64,000 nucleotides of DNA. It comes from Oscillatoriaceae cyanobacterium M7585_C2015_266 (GTDB lineage Bacteria > Cyanobacteriota > Cyanobacteriia > Cyanobacteriales > Oscillatoriaceae). The notes beneath the pieces are model-generated. The model ran no database searches. It was given only the letters and a program-made list of their open reading frames with translations, and was not told the origin of the DNA. The translations under genes were made by a program, and so were the position numbers. Shown one piece after another: positions 1-9,673 of this stretch (positions within the stretch are counted from its first letter, which is position 1; each line of letters opens with the position of its first letter). The stretch covers positions 1 through 64,000 of the forward strand of contig DVEG01000005.1 of assembly GCA_015295835.1 (NCBI GenBank). Direction: 5' to 3'.

Positions 1-133
<133 letters not shown>

Positions 134-157
134 TTGTTTTGTGTGATTTAGGTTTTT

Positions 158-190
158 AAAAAAATCCCCTGCCCTGGCAGGGGTTTTTTT
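158..190 (+). terminator. Rho-independent terminator of psaB
   Basis: A perfect stem CCCCTGCC (166-173) / GGCAGGGG (176-183) is preceded by a run of A and followed by seven T (184-190). It lies 33 bases after the psaB stop codon. The A-run means it could also fold on the other strand, but no gene on that strand needs it. Confidence 0.92.
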
Positions 191-387
191 ATCAAAACAC
201 CGCTATTTTCTGCCTTCCTGTGCGGGGAATTGCATTTGGGGTATGTTACAATAACCTAACTAAAGTAGTAGAAAGTTCCAATAGCAATACTGGAAACTAC
301 CAATATACCGCCTGCTTAGTGTTAGAGGATGTTACTGTGGCAAAATGTGAACAGTAGCTTTTTCATCCGTTCACCTTTGCCAATCGC

Positions 388-3300
388 ATGACTGCTACCA
401 CGATCCCAACCCTCCCCCCCCAGTACAATGCCCAAGCCACCGAAGCAAAGTGGCAAAAGTTTTGGGAAGAACGCCAAATCTTCAAAGCTAACCCCAACGC
501 AGGCGGCAAACCCTACTGCATTATGATTCCGCCACCCAATGTCACAGGCAGCCTGCACATGGGGCACGCTTTCAATAATTCTTTGATAGACGTGCTGGTG
601 CGCTACCACCGCATGAAAGGCTACAACACCCTCTATCTGCCAGGAACGGATCACGCAAGCATCGCGGTGCAAACCCTTCTGGAAAAACAACTTAAGGAAG
701 AAGGAACCGATCGCTACGCAATAGGGCGCGAGAAATTCTTAGAGCGGGCTTGGCAGTGGAAGGCAGAATCAGGAGGCATGATTGTCAATCAGTTACGGCG
801 ATTGGGTGTCTCTGTAGATTGGTCTAGGGAACGCTTCACAATGGATGAAGGCTTGTCGCGAGCAGTCCAAGAAGCTTTCATCCGTCTCTACGAAGAAGGG
901 CTGATATATCGCGGCGAGTACCTAGTAAACTGGTGCCCTAGCTCTCAGTCTGCTGTATCGGATTTGGAAGTTGAAAATCAAGAGATAAAAGGTAACCTGT
1001 GGCATTTCCGCTATCCTTTGGCAGATGGTTCCGGTTTTGTAGAAGTGGCAACTACTCGCCCAGAAACTATGCTAGGCGATACGGCAGTGGCAGTAAATCC
1101 CAATGACGCTCGCTATAAGGATTTAATCGGGAAAATGGTGAAACTGCCAATAATGGGGCGGGAAATTCCTATTATTGCCGATGAATTGGTCGATCCAGAA
1201 TTCGGTACGGGCTGTGTGAAGGTGACGCCAGCGCACGATCCTAATGATTTTCAAATGGGCAAACGCCACAATTTGCCTTTTATTAATATTATGAATAAGG
1301 ACGGTACTCTGAATGAAAATGCAGGACCGTTCCAAGGTCAGGATCGCTTTGTCGCTCGCAAGGGTGTTGTGGAGCGGCTTGAGGCTGAGGGCTTTTTAGT
1401 AAAGGTGGAACCCTACAATCATACGGTGCCTTACAGTGAACGTGCTAAGGTTCCTATAGAACCTCTACTTTCAACTCAGTGGTTTGTCAAAATTCGTCCC
1501 CTCGCTGAACGCGCTCTTCAAGCCCTGGATACTGAAAATTTACCTAATTTTGTGCCAGAGCGCTGGAGGAAAGTTTACCACGACTGGCTAGTGAAATTAG
1601 AAGATTGGTGTATCTCACGACAACTTTGGTGGGGACACCAGATTCCAGCTTGGTACGTTGTTTCTTACACCGCAGGCGAAATTACTGACTCAACTCCTTT
1701 TGTTGTTGCTAAAACTGAGGCGGAAGCACGAGAAAAAGCGATCGCTAAATTTGGTAAGGATATCAAACTCAAACGCGATCCCGATGTTCTCGATACCTGG
1801 TTTTCATCGGGTTTGTGGCCTTTTTCTACTTTGGGATGGCCAGAAGAAACAGTGGATCTGGCTTTTTACTACCCCACTAGCGTTTTAGTCACCGGCTTCG
1901 ACATCATCTTTTTCTGGGTGGCAAGAATGACGATGATGGCGGCGCACTTCACCGGCAAAATCCCTTTCCAAGATGTGTATATTCACGGTTTGGTGCTGGA
2001 TGAAAAAGGCAAGAAAATGTCTAAGTCGGCAGGCAATGGTATTGATCCACTGCTGCTGATTGATAAGTACGGCACTGACGCTCTCCGCTATACCCTGATT
2101 AAAGAAGTGGCAGGAGCGGGTCAAAATATTCGTCTGGAATATGATCGCAAAAAAGATGAATCGCCATCAGTAGAAGCATCGCGCAATTTTACTAATAAGT
2201 TGTGGAATGCAGCGCGATTCGTAATCATGAATCTAGACGGAAAAACTCCAGCACAGTTGGGGCAACCTGTAGAAAACCTGGAAATTAGCGATCGCTGGAT
2301 TCTCTCCCGCTACTCTCAAATAGTGCAGCAAACTAATAAATATATAGATAACTACGGGTTGGGCGAAGCAGCAAAAGGACTTTACGACTTTATCTGGGGT
2401 GAATTCTGCGACTGGTATATCGAACTGGTAAAATCCCGACTTTCCGGAAATAATCCCACTTCCCGATTGGTAGCGCAACAAACGCTTGCTTTCGTATTAG
2501 AAGGGATTCTTAAACTATTGCATCCCTTCATGCCGCACATCACCGAAGAAATATGGCACACTCTCAACCAAGCGGGAGAAGGAGAAAGTCTAGCACTACA
2601 AGCATATCCAGAAATAATTACGCTTCCAAAAAGCAGCGAAAAATATCCAGAAACTCCAAAAAAAACTGCCACACACTCTTGGCAACTAAAGTCTTTATTA
2701 ACATCTCTACCAGTACCGCCTCTGCTGGAAAAGGTGCTGGATTTCTTTAAAAGTTGGCCAAATTATTTTGATGAATTATTTGCAGCGTATAAAAGTGCGA
2801 TCGCTATCTTTATTTTATTAGTAGTCGCTTCTTTCCTGCTGAGAATCGGGTTAGCGCCAGTAGTAGCAGTAAACGAAATTCCTTTGCTGCCACAAACTTT
2901 TGAATTGATAGGTTTGGGATACTCGATTTGGTTTATCTTTCGCTATTTGATTTTGGCAGAATCTCGCAAAGAACTGTTAGAAACTATTCAAGAATTCGTC
3001 AACGAGACACTGCTAGGTAAGGAAAAATCCGAAAATCAGAAGATTCGCCAAGAAACAGTGAAAATTTCTGCCCTCCGCACTAGCGCCGCTGCAGAAGCAG
3101 TTCATTTACCCGCCTCAGCAGAGGCGAGCTACATCGATGAGACACTAGAATCTGATTTTGAGCTGCTTATCGGTACGATTCGCACAATTCGCAATTTGAG
3201 AGTAGAAGCAGATGTAAAACCAGCTGCAAAAATTAAAGTGATTTTGCAAAGCGAAAGCGAGCGCGAACGTCAAATCCTCACAAATTGCCAATCCTATATC

Positions 3301-3618
3301 AAAGATTTAGCAAAAGTTGAGGAATTAATCATCACACCTACCCTAGAGTCAGAACCCACGGGAACAATTGTCGGCGTAGTAGGAACTATACAAGTATTAG
3401 TTCCCCTCGCTGGCGTGGTGGATATCGAGACACTGCGTGGCAAAATCGAGAAAAACTTAGCTAAAGTAGAAGCTGAAGTAAAATCTCTTACCGAGCGTCT
3501 GGGTAATGCCAGCTTTATCAACAAAGCTCCAGCTAATGTAGTAGAGGAAGTACGCTCCTCCCTAGCTGAAGCTGAGAAACAAGCAGAAATTCTCAAGGCT
3601 CGGTTGAGCAAACTCTAA
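388..3618 (+). CDS. valS: Valyl-tRNA synthetase with membrane-anchoring CAAD-type insertion
   Basis: Cytoplasmic class I synthetase that charges tRNA-Val. The HIGH motif is HMGH at residues 57-60 and the KMSKS motif is at 543-547. The Rossmann core, editing domain and anticodon-binding domain follow the usual order, and the coiled-coil tRNA-binding arm is at about 1005-1076. The protein has 1076 residues, against roughly 880-950 for ordinary ValRS. The excess is an insertion at about 745-890 with two hydrophobic helices (about 801-820 and 841-858) and a charged flank. This matches the CAAD domain (cyanobacterial aminoacyl-tRNA synthetase appended domain), known to tether some cyanobacterial synthetases to thylakoid membranes. 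The assignment of the insertion comes from position and helix pattern. No clear ribosome-binding site precedes the ATG. Confidence 0.95.
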   Translation: MTATTIPTLPPQYNAQATEAKWQKFWEERQIFKANPNAGGKPYCIMIPPPNVTGSLHMGHAFNNSLIDVLVRYHRMKGYNTLYLPGTDHASIAVQTLLEKQLKEEGTDRYAIGREKFLERAWQWKAESGGMIVNQLRRLGVSVDWSRERFTMDEGLSRAVQEAFIRLYEEGLIYRGEYLVNWCPSSQSAVSDLEVENQEIKGNLWHFRYPLADGSGFVEVATTRPETMLGDTAVAVNPNDARYKDLIGKMVKLPIMGREIPIIADELVDPEFGTGCVKVTPAHDPNDFQMGKRHNLPFINIMNKDGTLNENAGPFQGQDRFVARKGVVERLEAEGFLVKVEPYNHTVPYSERAKVPIEPLLSTQWFVKIRPLAERALQALDTENLPNFVPERWRKVYHDWLVKLEDWCISRQLWWGHQIPAWYVVSYTAGEITDSTPFVVAKTEAEAREKAIAKFGKDIKLKRDPDVLDTWFSSGLWPFSTLGWPEETVDLAFYYPTSVLVTGFDIIFFWVARMTMMAAHFTGKIPFQDVYIHGLVLDEKGKKMSKSAGNGIDPLLLIDKYGTDALRYTLIKEVAGAGQNIRLEYDRKKDESPSVEASRNFTNKLWNAARFVIMNLDGKTPAQLGQPVENLEISDRWILSRYSQIVQQTNKYIDNYGLGEAAKGLYDFIWGEFCDWYIELVKSRLSGNNPTSRLVAQQTLAFVLEGILKLLHPFMPHITEEIWHTLNQAGEGESLALQAYPEIITLPKSSEKYPETPKKTATHSWQLKSLLTSLPVPPLLEKVLDFFKSWPNYFDELFAAYKSAIAIFILLVVASFLLRIGLAPVVAVNEIPLLPQTFELIGLGYSIWFIFRYLILAESRKELLETIQEFVNETLLGKEKSENQKIRQETVKISALRTSAAAEAVHLPASAEASYIDETLESDFELLIGTIRTIRNLRVEADVKPAAKIKVILQSESERERQILTNCQSYIKDLAKVEELIITPTLESEPTGTIVGVVGTIQVLVPLAGVVDIETLRGKIEKNLAKVEAEVKSLTERLGNASFINKAPANVVEEVRSSLAEAEKQAEILKARLSKL

Positions 3619-3682
3619 AAAAGAAATTACAGGGGGCGTGCGCTCGCGCTCCCTACTGGTTACTTTTAACAGATATTAGAAA

Positions 3683-4147
3683 ATGCTTTACTTAGCCCTA
3701 GTGCAAAAAAAAGGATTCTTAGGCAAAACTGACTTAAAATTGCTGGCTTGCCAGAAATCCGAAGGCACCTGGGCTTTTCTTTCTGGCGAAGAAATTATTA
3801 TTTCTACAGAATTACAAACACCAGGCGAAGGCGTATTTGTTTTAGTCGAAATTTCCACCAACCACCAAATTAACAGCATACAAAACGCCACAAACTGGGT
3901 TTTAGAACTAATACAACAATATCTCGTGGAAGGGCTAACACCCGCATTTTTGCAACAAGAAACAAAACGAGTCGAGCAGTGGCGGCAGTCTCTCACTCTA
4001 CAGAGTCAAGAACTTTCCCGCCGCGCTATAGAAATTGAAGCCCGTCGAGAACAGCTTCAAAATTTAGAAGAAGAACTCAAACGCGAGAAGAAAAAGCTCG
4101 AATCTATTGCTGCTAAATTAAAATCTATAAACAAACCCTCGCCGTAG
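3683..4147 (+). CDS. Conserved cyanobacterial protein with C-terminal coiled coil
   Basis: This 154-residue protein has no family I can name. The first 80 residues look like a compact alpha/beta domain (MLYLALVQKKGFLG...). Residues about 95-150 are rich in E, K, R and Q in a heptad-like pattern and probably form a long coiled coil. No signal peptide or membrane segment is visible. It starts 65 bases after valS on the same strand, so the two may be cotranscribed. It converges with the methyltransferase gene, with only 5 bases between the two stop codons and no clear terminator. A real gene is likely from the unbroken frame and normal codon use; function is unknown. Confidence 0.75.
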   Translation: MLYLALVQKKGFLGKTDLKLLACQKSEGTWAFLSGEEIIISTELQTPGEGVFVLVEISTNHQINSIQNATNWVLELIQQYLVEGLTPAFLQQETKRVEQWRQSLTLQSQELSRRAIEIEARREQLQNLEEELKREKKKLESIAAKLKSINKPSP

Positions 4148-4152
4148 CTAAG

Positions 4153-4998
4153 CTAAAGTAAGGTAGCGCTCCTATCTAAAATCCGCCCGAAAACAAAAAA
4201 AGTTAAAATATCATTCCAAATACCTTTCTCAGTCTCCAAGGCTTCAAGTTCGTCAAAATACTCAGCCTTGACTTGCATTAATTTTTCCGGCTCTAATTTC
4301 CTCAAAGAAAGACAAAGTGGAAAATTTAATATGCTTTCCCACATCCCTTGCGCCTCAGCCAAAGTGACATAATTGCCAAATTGCTCGGCTCTTATCTCAA
4401 TTTCTTCAAAACCCGCTGCCTTTAACAAAACGTAACATTTTTCTTCCGTGCCCGTTAACTCGTTTAAAATTAACTCTACACCATACCTTTTAGCAACTTT
4501 CTGTAACACAACACTTGTGACAAAAGCAGTTTCCGCAACAACCTGAATTCCTATACGCCCACCCGGCACAAGAAACTTATGCCAAAGACGCAAAGCCGCA
4601 GGAATATCTTTCATAAAAATCAACGCCGAAGCGCAGAAAATTACATCAAAACTATTATCTGGAAAATCCAAAGTTTCTGCATCGGCTTGGATAAGTTGAA
4701 TATTATTCAAACCCCTTGCCTCGATTTTATGCCTCGCTACTTGCAGCATACCAGTAGAAATATCTACTCCCACAACCCGCCCTGATTCGCCAACGCGCTC
4801 AGCTGCTGCAATAGCTACTAATCCCGTGCCCGTCGCAATATCTAAAATTCTTTCTCCTTTGCGAAGATGAGCGTATTCCACCAGACGGTAAGCCCATTGC
4901 TGGTGCAAATTCCCTTCGCTATCATACTTGTGGCTTCTCTGATTGTAAATAGTAGCGATTTGTTGTTTAAATTCTTCTAGTTCGAGGGATTTGCTCAT
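4153..4998 (-). CDS. Class I SAM-dependent methyltransferase (UbiE/MenG-like)
   Basis: A methyltransferase of the Methyltransf_11/UbiE type. The SAM-binding motif I is ILDIATGTGLV, followed by the acidic VVGVDIS strand end and the NIQLIQADAETLDF segment, the canonical Rossmann order. The C-terminal third (from about residue 200) is less typical and may bind substrate. I chose the ATG at 4998, giving MSKSLELEEF; a GTG six codons upstream (5016) stays open but adds an unlikely leader. The real substrate cannot be read from the sequence. The gene is convergent with the coiled-coil gene and has no clear partner. Confidence 0.82.
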   Translation of the reverse strand: MSKSLELEEFKQQIATIYNQRSHKYDSEGNLHQQWAYRLVEYAHLRKGERILDIATGTGLVAIAAAERVGESGRVVGVDISTGMLQVARHKIEARGLNNIQLIQADAETLDFPDNSFDVIFCASALIFMKDIPAALRLWHKFLVPGGRIGIQVVAETAFVTSVVLQKVAKRYGVELILNELTGTEEKCYVLLKAAGFEEIEIRAEQFGNYVTLAEAQGMWESILNFPLCLSLRKLEPEKLMQVKAEYFDELEALETEKGIWNDILTFFVFGRILDRSATLL

Positions 4999-5087
4999 TC
5001 TCCCAACCCTACTCACAATCCAGAGATTAAAATAAAAAAATTAAAATTCCCCAAATTGTAACATATAATATTTTATTACAATTTTTT

Positions 5088-6446
5088 CTATTTTTGCAAT
5101 TTAACACCTCGAATCGAAAAATCGAGTAATTCCATTGGGTGCATTATGGGTAATATTTTCCCTTTCATTTGCAGGTGTTTTTTGATTTGCAGCGAGCAAC
5201 CTGGATTGGGCGATGCAATTAATTCTGCCCCTGTGTTTAGCAAATTTTCTACTTTTTGCTTTCCCAATTCATCCGCTACTTCTGGCTGCAACATATTATA
5301 AACACCGGCACTGCCGCAGCACAAGGCGGCGTCTATGGGTTCGCGCAATTTTACTCCTGGAATTTGCCGCAGCAACTGACGCGGTTGCAGGCTTATTTTT
5401 TGTCCGTGTAACAAGTGACAGGCGTCTTGATAAACTATTGTCAGTTCTCTATCTGTCAGAGGATAAAGTTTTGCCGTCAAGCCGATTTGTGCTAAAAATT
5501 CTTGAGCGTCTTTGACTAGACTAGCAAATTTTTTCGCTTTTTCCCGATAATTAGAATCATCTTGCAAAATGTGACTGTATTCTTTTAAAGTGTGACCGCA
5601 ACCAGCTGCATTTATAATAATAGCATCGACGTTGGTGCCTTCAAAACTGTCGATCATTTGACGAGCGATCGCTTGTGCTTGTTTTTCTTGCCCTTGGTGT
5701 GCTGGCAGAGCCGCACAACATCCCTGAGATTTAGGTATCACCACCTCACATCCATTTGCCGTCAGCACCCGCACCGTTGCCTCATTTACTGGTGAGAAAA
5801 ATAACCGCTGCACACAGCCTAAAATAACCCCTACACGGTAGCGTTTTTCTCCTTGCGCTGGGATAACTTCCGGCATATTATCCCATAAACAATTGAGGTT
5901 TACTTGCGGTAAAATTGACTCCATCGCCGCCAAGCGCGGGAATAATTTTTGCAGCAATCCCGTCGCCCGCACTGTTTTCTGTATATTTAATTTCTGATAA
6001 AGATACAAGAAGGGAAGCAGGATGCGCAAGCGATTAGGATAGGGAAAAAGATTGAAAATCATAAAGCGCAACATGCGCTCGCCTATTGAGCGCTTATAAT
6101 TCCGCTCTATTTGTGGGCGAGTTGCAGATATTAATTTATCATACTGCACACCCGAAGGGCAAGTACTTACACAAGCCAGACAGCCCAAACAAGAATCAAA
6201 ATGCTGCACCGTCGCTGAATTCAGTGCCGCTTCACCTTTATTAATTGCATCCATGAGATAGATGCGCCCTCTGGGAGAATCCATCTCTTTGCCAATCACA
6301 CGATAGCTAGGGCAAGTTGACAAGCAAAACCCACAGTGAACACAGGTGTCAATTATTTTCGGATCGGGTGGATGTTTAGCATCGAAGTTGCTCAATGCCG
6401 CTGTAGATTTATCTTGGTTTATGGCTAATGATTCTAAATTTTGCAT
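5088..6446 (-). CDS. glcF: Glycolate dehydrogenase iron-sulfur subunit GlcF
   Basis: Iron-sulfur subunit of the membrane-associated glycolate dehydrogenase, which oxidises photorespiratory glycolate to glyoxylate and passes electrons on to the quinone pool. Two [4Fe-4S] motifs are visible: C35-x2-C38-x2-C41-x3-C45-P and C86-x2-C89-x2-C92-x3-C96-P. Two cysteine-rich CCG domains follow (around GCCAALPAH and LCCGSAGVYN), as in the GlcF/LutA/HdrB group. At 452 residues it is full length. It lies 24 bases downstream of glcE on the same strand, so the two form an operon. The catalytic subunit gene glcD is not in the window. Confidence is high because both neighbours fit. Confidence 0.93.
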   Translation of the reverse strand: MQNLESLAINQDKSTAALSNFDAKHPPDPKIIDTCVHCGFCLSTCPSYRVIGKEMDSPRGRIYLMDAINKGEAALNSATVQHFDSCLGCLACVSTCPSGVQYDKLISATRPQIERNYKRSIGERMLRFMIFNLFPYPNRLRILLPFLYLYQKLNIQKTVRATGLLQKLFPRLAAMESILPQVNLNCLWDNMPEVIPAQGEKRYRVGVILGCVQRLFFSPVNEATVRVLTANGCEVVIPKSQGCCAALPAHQGQEKQAQAIARQMIDSFEGTNVDAIIINAAGCGHTLKEYSHILQDDSNYREKAKKFASLVKDAQEFLAQIGLTAKLYPLTDRELTIVYQDACHLLHGQKISLQPRQLLRQIPGVKLREPIDAALCCGSAGVYNMLQPEVADELGKQKVENLLNTGAELIASPNPGCSLQIKKHLQMKGKILPIMHPMELLDFSIRGVKLQK

Positions 6447-6470
6447 AATGATTTTTATTTGCTAATTTTA

Positions 6471-7793
6471 TTATATTTCGCCTACAAAACGATGGTAACT
6501 GAATATATTTTCTGGATCGAACTTTTGTTTTATTTTTTTCATTAAATCCAGTGCATTGCCATTATATCCCCAGACATCAATTTGCTGTTTTACAGGAATC
6601 GGGGCTTCTAAAACTGTGAGAAATCCGCTGTTGACTAATAATAGCGATCGCAGTTTAGATATACGCTCGACTGCTCCTTCGCTGTCAAATCGCAGGTATC
6701 CCAAACCGCTGAGGGCGTGAATCTTGCCCAAACCAGAATCGCTTACTAAATCGTCAAATTGCTTCAGAGTAGCCACCGCTGCAGAAGGTTTGACTCCTAT
6801 TTTGGCAAATATAGTATTTTTTTCAGCGGCAGGCAACATTAATTCTCTTAATCTTTGCCATAGAGCAGAATCTTCAGTATCGGTATAGATACTGCTTTGC
6901 AATTCTAATTTTTTACCAATTTCTATAAGGCGCTCGCTCTGTTGTGAAACACTTTCTGGAATACTTTGAAAGCGGATAAGCAATCCCATTCCCGATGTAG
7001 CTGCTAGCGCCCGTGTCAGGTGTGTTGACAGCAAATCCATAGCAGTGGGCGTCAGGGCAGAAGCAAGTAAAATTTTTGCCGCAGAGGCTATTGCTTCTGT
7101 TTCTCCAGTCAGCAGCACCGTTTTTGATGCTTCTGGCAGTGGATAAACCCGAAATGTGACTTGACAAATCACCCCCAATGTGCCGTAAGAACCGGTAAAC
7201 AATTTCATCAAGTCATAACCAGCTACATTTTTTACCACTCGCCCACCGGCTTTTGCTATCAAACCGTCGGAGCGGATAAAAGAAAACCCAATTAGTTGAT
7301 CACGCACGCCTCCATAACGCTGCCGCAGGGAACCGCTATCAGCCGTAGCGACGATACCGCCTAGAGTAGCGCTATCTGGATAGGCAGGAGCGAGGGCGAG
7401 GAATTGATTTGCAGGGGCGAGAATTTGCTGTAGCTGGCTAAATTTCATTCCCGCTTCTGCCGTTACCGTCATATCGCCAGCGGCATGAGCGATTAGACGG
7501 TTGAGGCGCTCGGTGCTGATAGCGATATTGACATTTTTTACTAAACCGCCCCAACTGAGTTTACTGCCGCTGCCATAGGGCAAGACGCCCCAACGCTGAC
7601 GGCGAGCCATTGCAATAATTTCAGCAAGTTCAGCTTGGGTGTTGGGATACACCACACAATCAATCTGGGTGTTTGGAGCGAGCGCGTTTGCTATCTTTTG
7701 TTTTAGGGGTGGGGGCAGATTTTCTGGGCTGGAGATAACGTTATTAGCACCGACTATTTTTTCCAGTTGAGGGGCGAGCGCAGAAACCACCAC
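6471..7793 (-). CDS. glcE: Glycolate dehydrogenase FAD-binding subunit GlcE
   Basis: FAD-binding PCMH-type protein and a GlcD homologue. The FAD-binding signature spans about residues 45-95 and includes VLPYGSGSKLSWGG; SATLGGIVATADSG and the later GGRVVKNVAGYDLMKLFTGSYG are typical of GlcE/GlcD. It acts with GlcF, encoded directly downstream. No ATG is available at the N-terminus. I prefer the GTG at 7793 because AAGGA lies 7 bases upstream; a TTG at 7835 would add 14 residues. The gene is divergent from pyrR with a short shared upstream region. GlcE as opposed to GlcD is inferred from length and from the adjacent glcF. Confidence 0.9.
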   Translation of the reverse strand: MVVSALAPQLEKIVGANNVISSPENLPPPLKQKIANALAPNTQIDCVVYPNTQAELAEIIAMARRQRWGVLPYGSGSKLSWGGLVKNVNIAISTERLNRLIAHAAGDMTVTAEAGMKFSQLQQILAPANQFLALAPAYPDSATLGGIVATADSGSLRQRYGGVRDQLIGFSFIRSDGLIAKAGGRVVKNVAGYDLMKLFTGSYGTLGVICQVTFRVYPLPEASKTVLLTGETEAIASAAKILLASALTPTAMDLLSTHLTRALAATSGMGLLIRFQSIPESVSQQSERLIEIGKKLELQSSIYTDTEDSALWQRLRELMLPAAEKNTIFAKIGVKPSAAVATLKQFDDLVSDSGLGKIHALSGLGYLRFDSEGAVERISKLRSLLLVNSGFLTVLEAPIPVKQQIDVWGYNGNALDLMKKIKQKFDPENIFSYHRFVGEI

Positions 7794-7903
7794 TTTATTA
7801 TCCTTTTCCCGAGATACGGCTTTCTTAAGATACAATACTTGAAAACCCGTTCATCCGCCAGGCTAGAGAAGCCCGCGAGGACGTCACAATTCAGTTACTT
7901 GCT

Positions 7904-8446
7904 ATGCCCTCGGAAGTAGTAGAAATTCTCTCAGGTGACGAAGTGCGCCGGACTGTCAATCGCATGGCGTCCGAGGTGATTGAAAAAGCTAGAGACTTTT
8001 CTAAACTGGTACTCTTAGGCATTTATACCAGAGGCTATCCCCTGGCGCAAATGTTGGCACGTCAAATCGAAGCCCTAGAAAACGTACAAGTGCCCGTAGG
8101 AGGCATCGATATTACTTTTTATCGAGATGACTTAGACAAAATCGGCGTACGCACCCCTACAAAAACAAATATTCCATTTGACCTCACCGACAAAACTGTA
8201 GTATTAGTCGATGATGTTATCTACAAAGGGCGCACTATTCGCGCTGCCCTCAATGCTATCAACGAATACGGAAGACCTGAGAAGATTTGGCTGGCAGTAT
8301 TAGTAGATAGGGGGCACCGCGAACTCCCGATACACCCAGATATCACTGGTAAAAAACTACCGACTGCTAAAGAAGAAAAAGTGAAAGTATATTTATATGA
8401 TGAAGATGGGCGAGATGCTGTGGAGCTAATTAAATCAAGCAGTTAA
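7904..8446 (+). CDS. pyrR: Bifunctional pyrimidine regulator / uracil phosphoribosyltransferase PyrR
   Basis: A 180-residue type I phosphoribosyltransferase. The PRPP-binding motif is [18 protein letters not shown] with the paired aspartates D103-D104, and the family's [10 protein letters not shown] loop is near residue 45. PyrR proteins convert uracil and PRPP to UMP, and in many bacteria bind pyr mRNA leaders to attenuate transcription. Whether this copy regulates RNA is not shown by the sequence, since no pyr genes sit beside it. The ATG at 7904 is the first possible ATG/GTG start in a frame open back to a stop at 7826. Confidence 0.9.
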   Translation: MPSEVVEILSGDEVRRTVNRMASEVIEKARDFSKLVLLGIYTRGYPLAQMLARQIEALENVQVPVGGIDITFYRDDLDKIGVRTPTKTNIPFDLTDKTVVLVDDVIYKGRTIRAALNAINEYGRPEKIWLAVLVDRGHRELPIHPDITGKKLPTAKEEKVKVYLYDEDGRDAVELIKSSS

Positions 8447-8512
8447 ACTGGATGCGTTTTCGATGTAATCTGGAGGAGAGCCTTTCAGTCACTTGCGGTA
8501 TTTTAATTAACT

Positions 8513-9562
8513 GTGAACTTGTATTTTAGCTCTGCAAAAGAAACCCAAAACCGAAAAGCAGAACACTTGCGCGTCTGTTTGGAAGAAGATGTGCAATTTC
8601 GTCAAACAACAACGGGTTTAGAACGCTATCGTTTTATACACTGCTGTTTGCCAGAACTCGATTTTGCTGAAATCGATATCACAACGACATTTCTGGGTAA
8701 ACCCATGGGTGCGCCGCTACTGATTTCCTCAATGACAGGGGGAACTGAAGAAGCCAAAAAGATTAACTATCGGCTGGCTGAAGTGGCGCAGCAATACAAA
8801 CTGGCAATGGGGGTGGGTTCCCAGCGGGTGGCAGTAGAGAATCCAGAGGTGGCGGATACGTTTGCAGTGCGCAAACTTGCTCCTGATATTTTATTATTTG
8901 CTAACTTAGGCGCAGTACAGCTAAACTATGCTTATGGTATCGAACAGTGTCAGCGCGCTATCGATACTCTACAAGCCGATGCCCTGATTTTACACCTCAA
9001 TCCCCTACAAGAATGCGTGCAAACAAACGGCAACAAAAATTTTCGCGGACTGCTTGACAAAATTGCTAAATTATGCAGAGTGTTGCCGGTGCCAGTGATT
9101 GTAAAAGAAGTGGGCAACGGCATATCTGCAGCAATGGCAAAAAAACTGATTGAGGCGGGAGTATCAGCGATCGATGTAGCAGGAGCGGGGGGTACATCAT
9201 GGGCAAAAGTAGAAGGAGAGCGGGCAAAAGATGCACGGCAACGTCGGTTGGGAAAAACATTTGCTGACTGGGGTTTGCCGACAGCCGAGTGCATTACTCT
9301 TGTTCGTGCTGTAGCCCCGAATATACCTTTGATAGCTTCTGGAGGATTGCGAGATGGCATAGACGTAGCAAAAGCGATCGCCTTAGGAGCAGATATCGCC
9401 GGGTTAGCATGGCCATTCTTGCAAGCAGCAGCAGAATCAGAAGCAGCAGTAAGCGAACTAGCAGAAATGTTAATGACAGAAATTGCTACAGTGCTGTTTT
9501 GTACCGGAAATTCCAGCCTCTCAGAACTAAAACGCTCAGGAGCTTTGCAGCGATTAGGATAG
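8513..9562 (+). CDS. fni: Type 2 isopentenyl-diphosphate delta-isomerase (FMN-dependent)
   Basis: Interconverts isopentenyl and dimethylallyl diphosphate, feeding carotenoids, the chlorophyll phytol tail and quinones. The fold is an FMN-dependent TIM barrel. Family motifs seen are [16 protein letters not shown] at the N-terminus, [10 protein letters not shown] for FMN binding, [14 protein letters not shown] for substrate and metal, and [17 protein letters not shown]. The length, 349 residues, is normal. The start is a GTG at 8513, at the position where family proteins usually begin. Most cyanobacteria use this type 2 enzyme rather than type 1 IDI. It may be read with pyrR, 66 bases upstream. 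Confidence 0.93.
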   Translation: MNLYFSSAKETQNRKAEHLRVCLEEDVQFRQTTTGLERYRFIHCCLPELDFAEIDITTTFLGKPMGAPLLISSMTGGTEEAKKINYRLAEVAQQYKLAMGVGSQRVAVENPEVADTFAVRKLAPDILLFANLGAVQLNYAYGIEQCQRAIDTLQADALILHLNPLQECVQTNGNKNFRGLLDKIAKLCRVLPVPVIVKEVGNGISAAMAKKLIEAGVSAIDVAGAGGTSWAKVEGERAKDARQRRLGKTFADWGLPTAECITLVRAVAPNIPLIASGGLRDGIDVAKAIALGADIAGLAWPFLQAAAESEAAVSELAEMLMTEIATVLFCTGNSSLSELKRSGALQRLG

Positions 9563-9673
9563 TTAAAGTAGAGGTTAGATAGGTTAGTATCCGGATTTTG
9601 AATTCTATTTTAAGAATGAAATCACCAGTCTAAAATCCCCTCTGCACCGATAATCTTGCCAAGGATGGCTACA

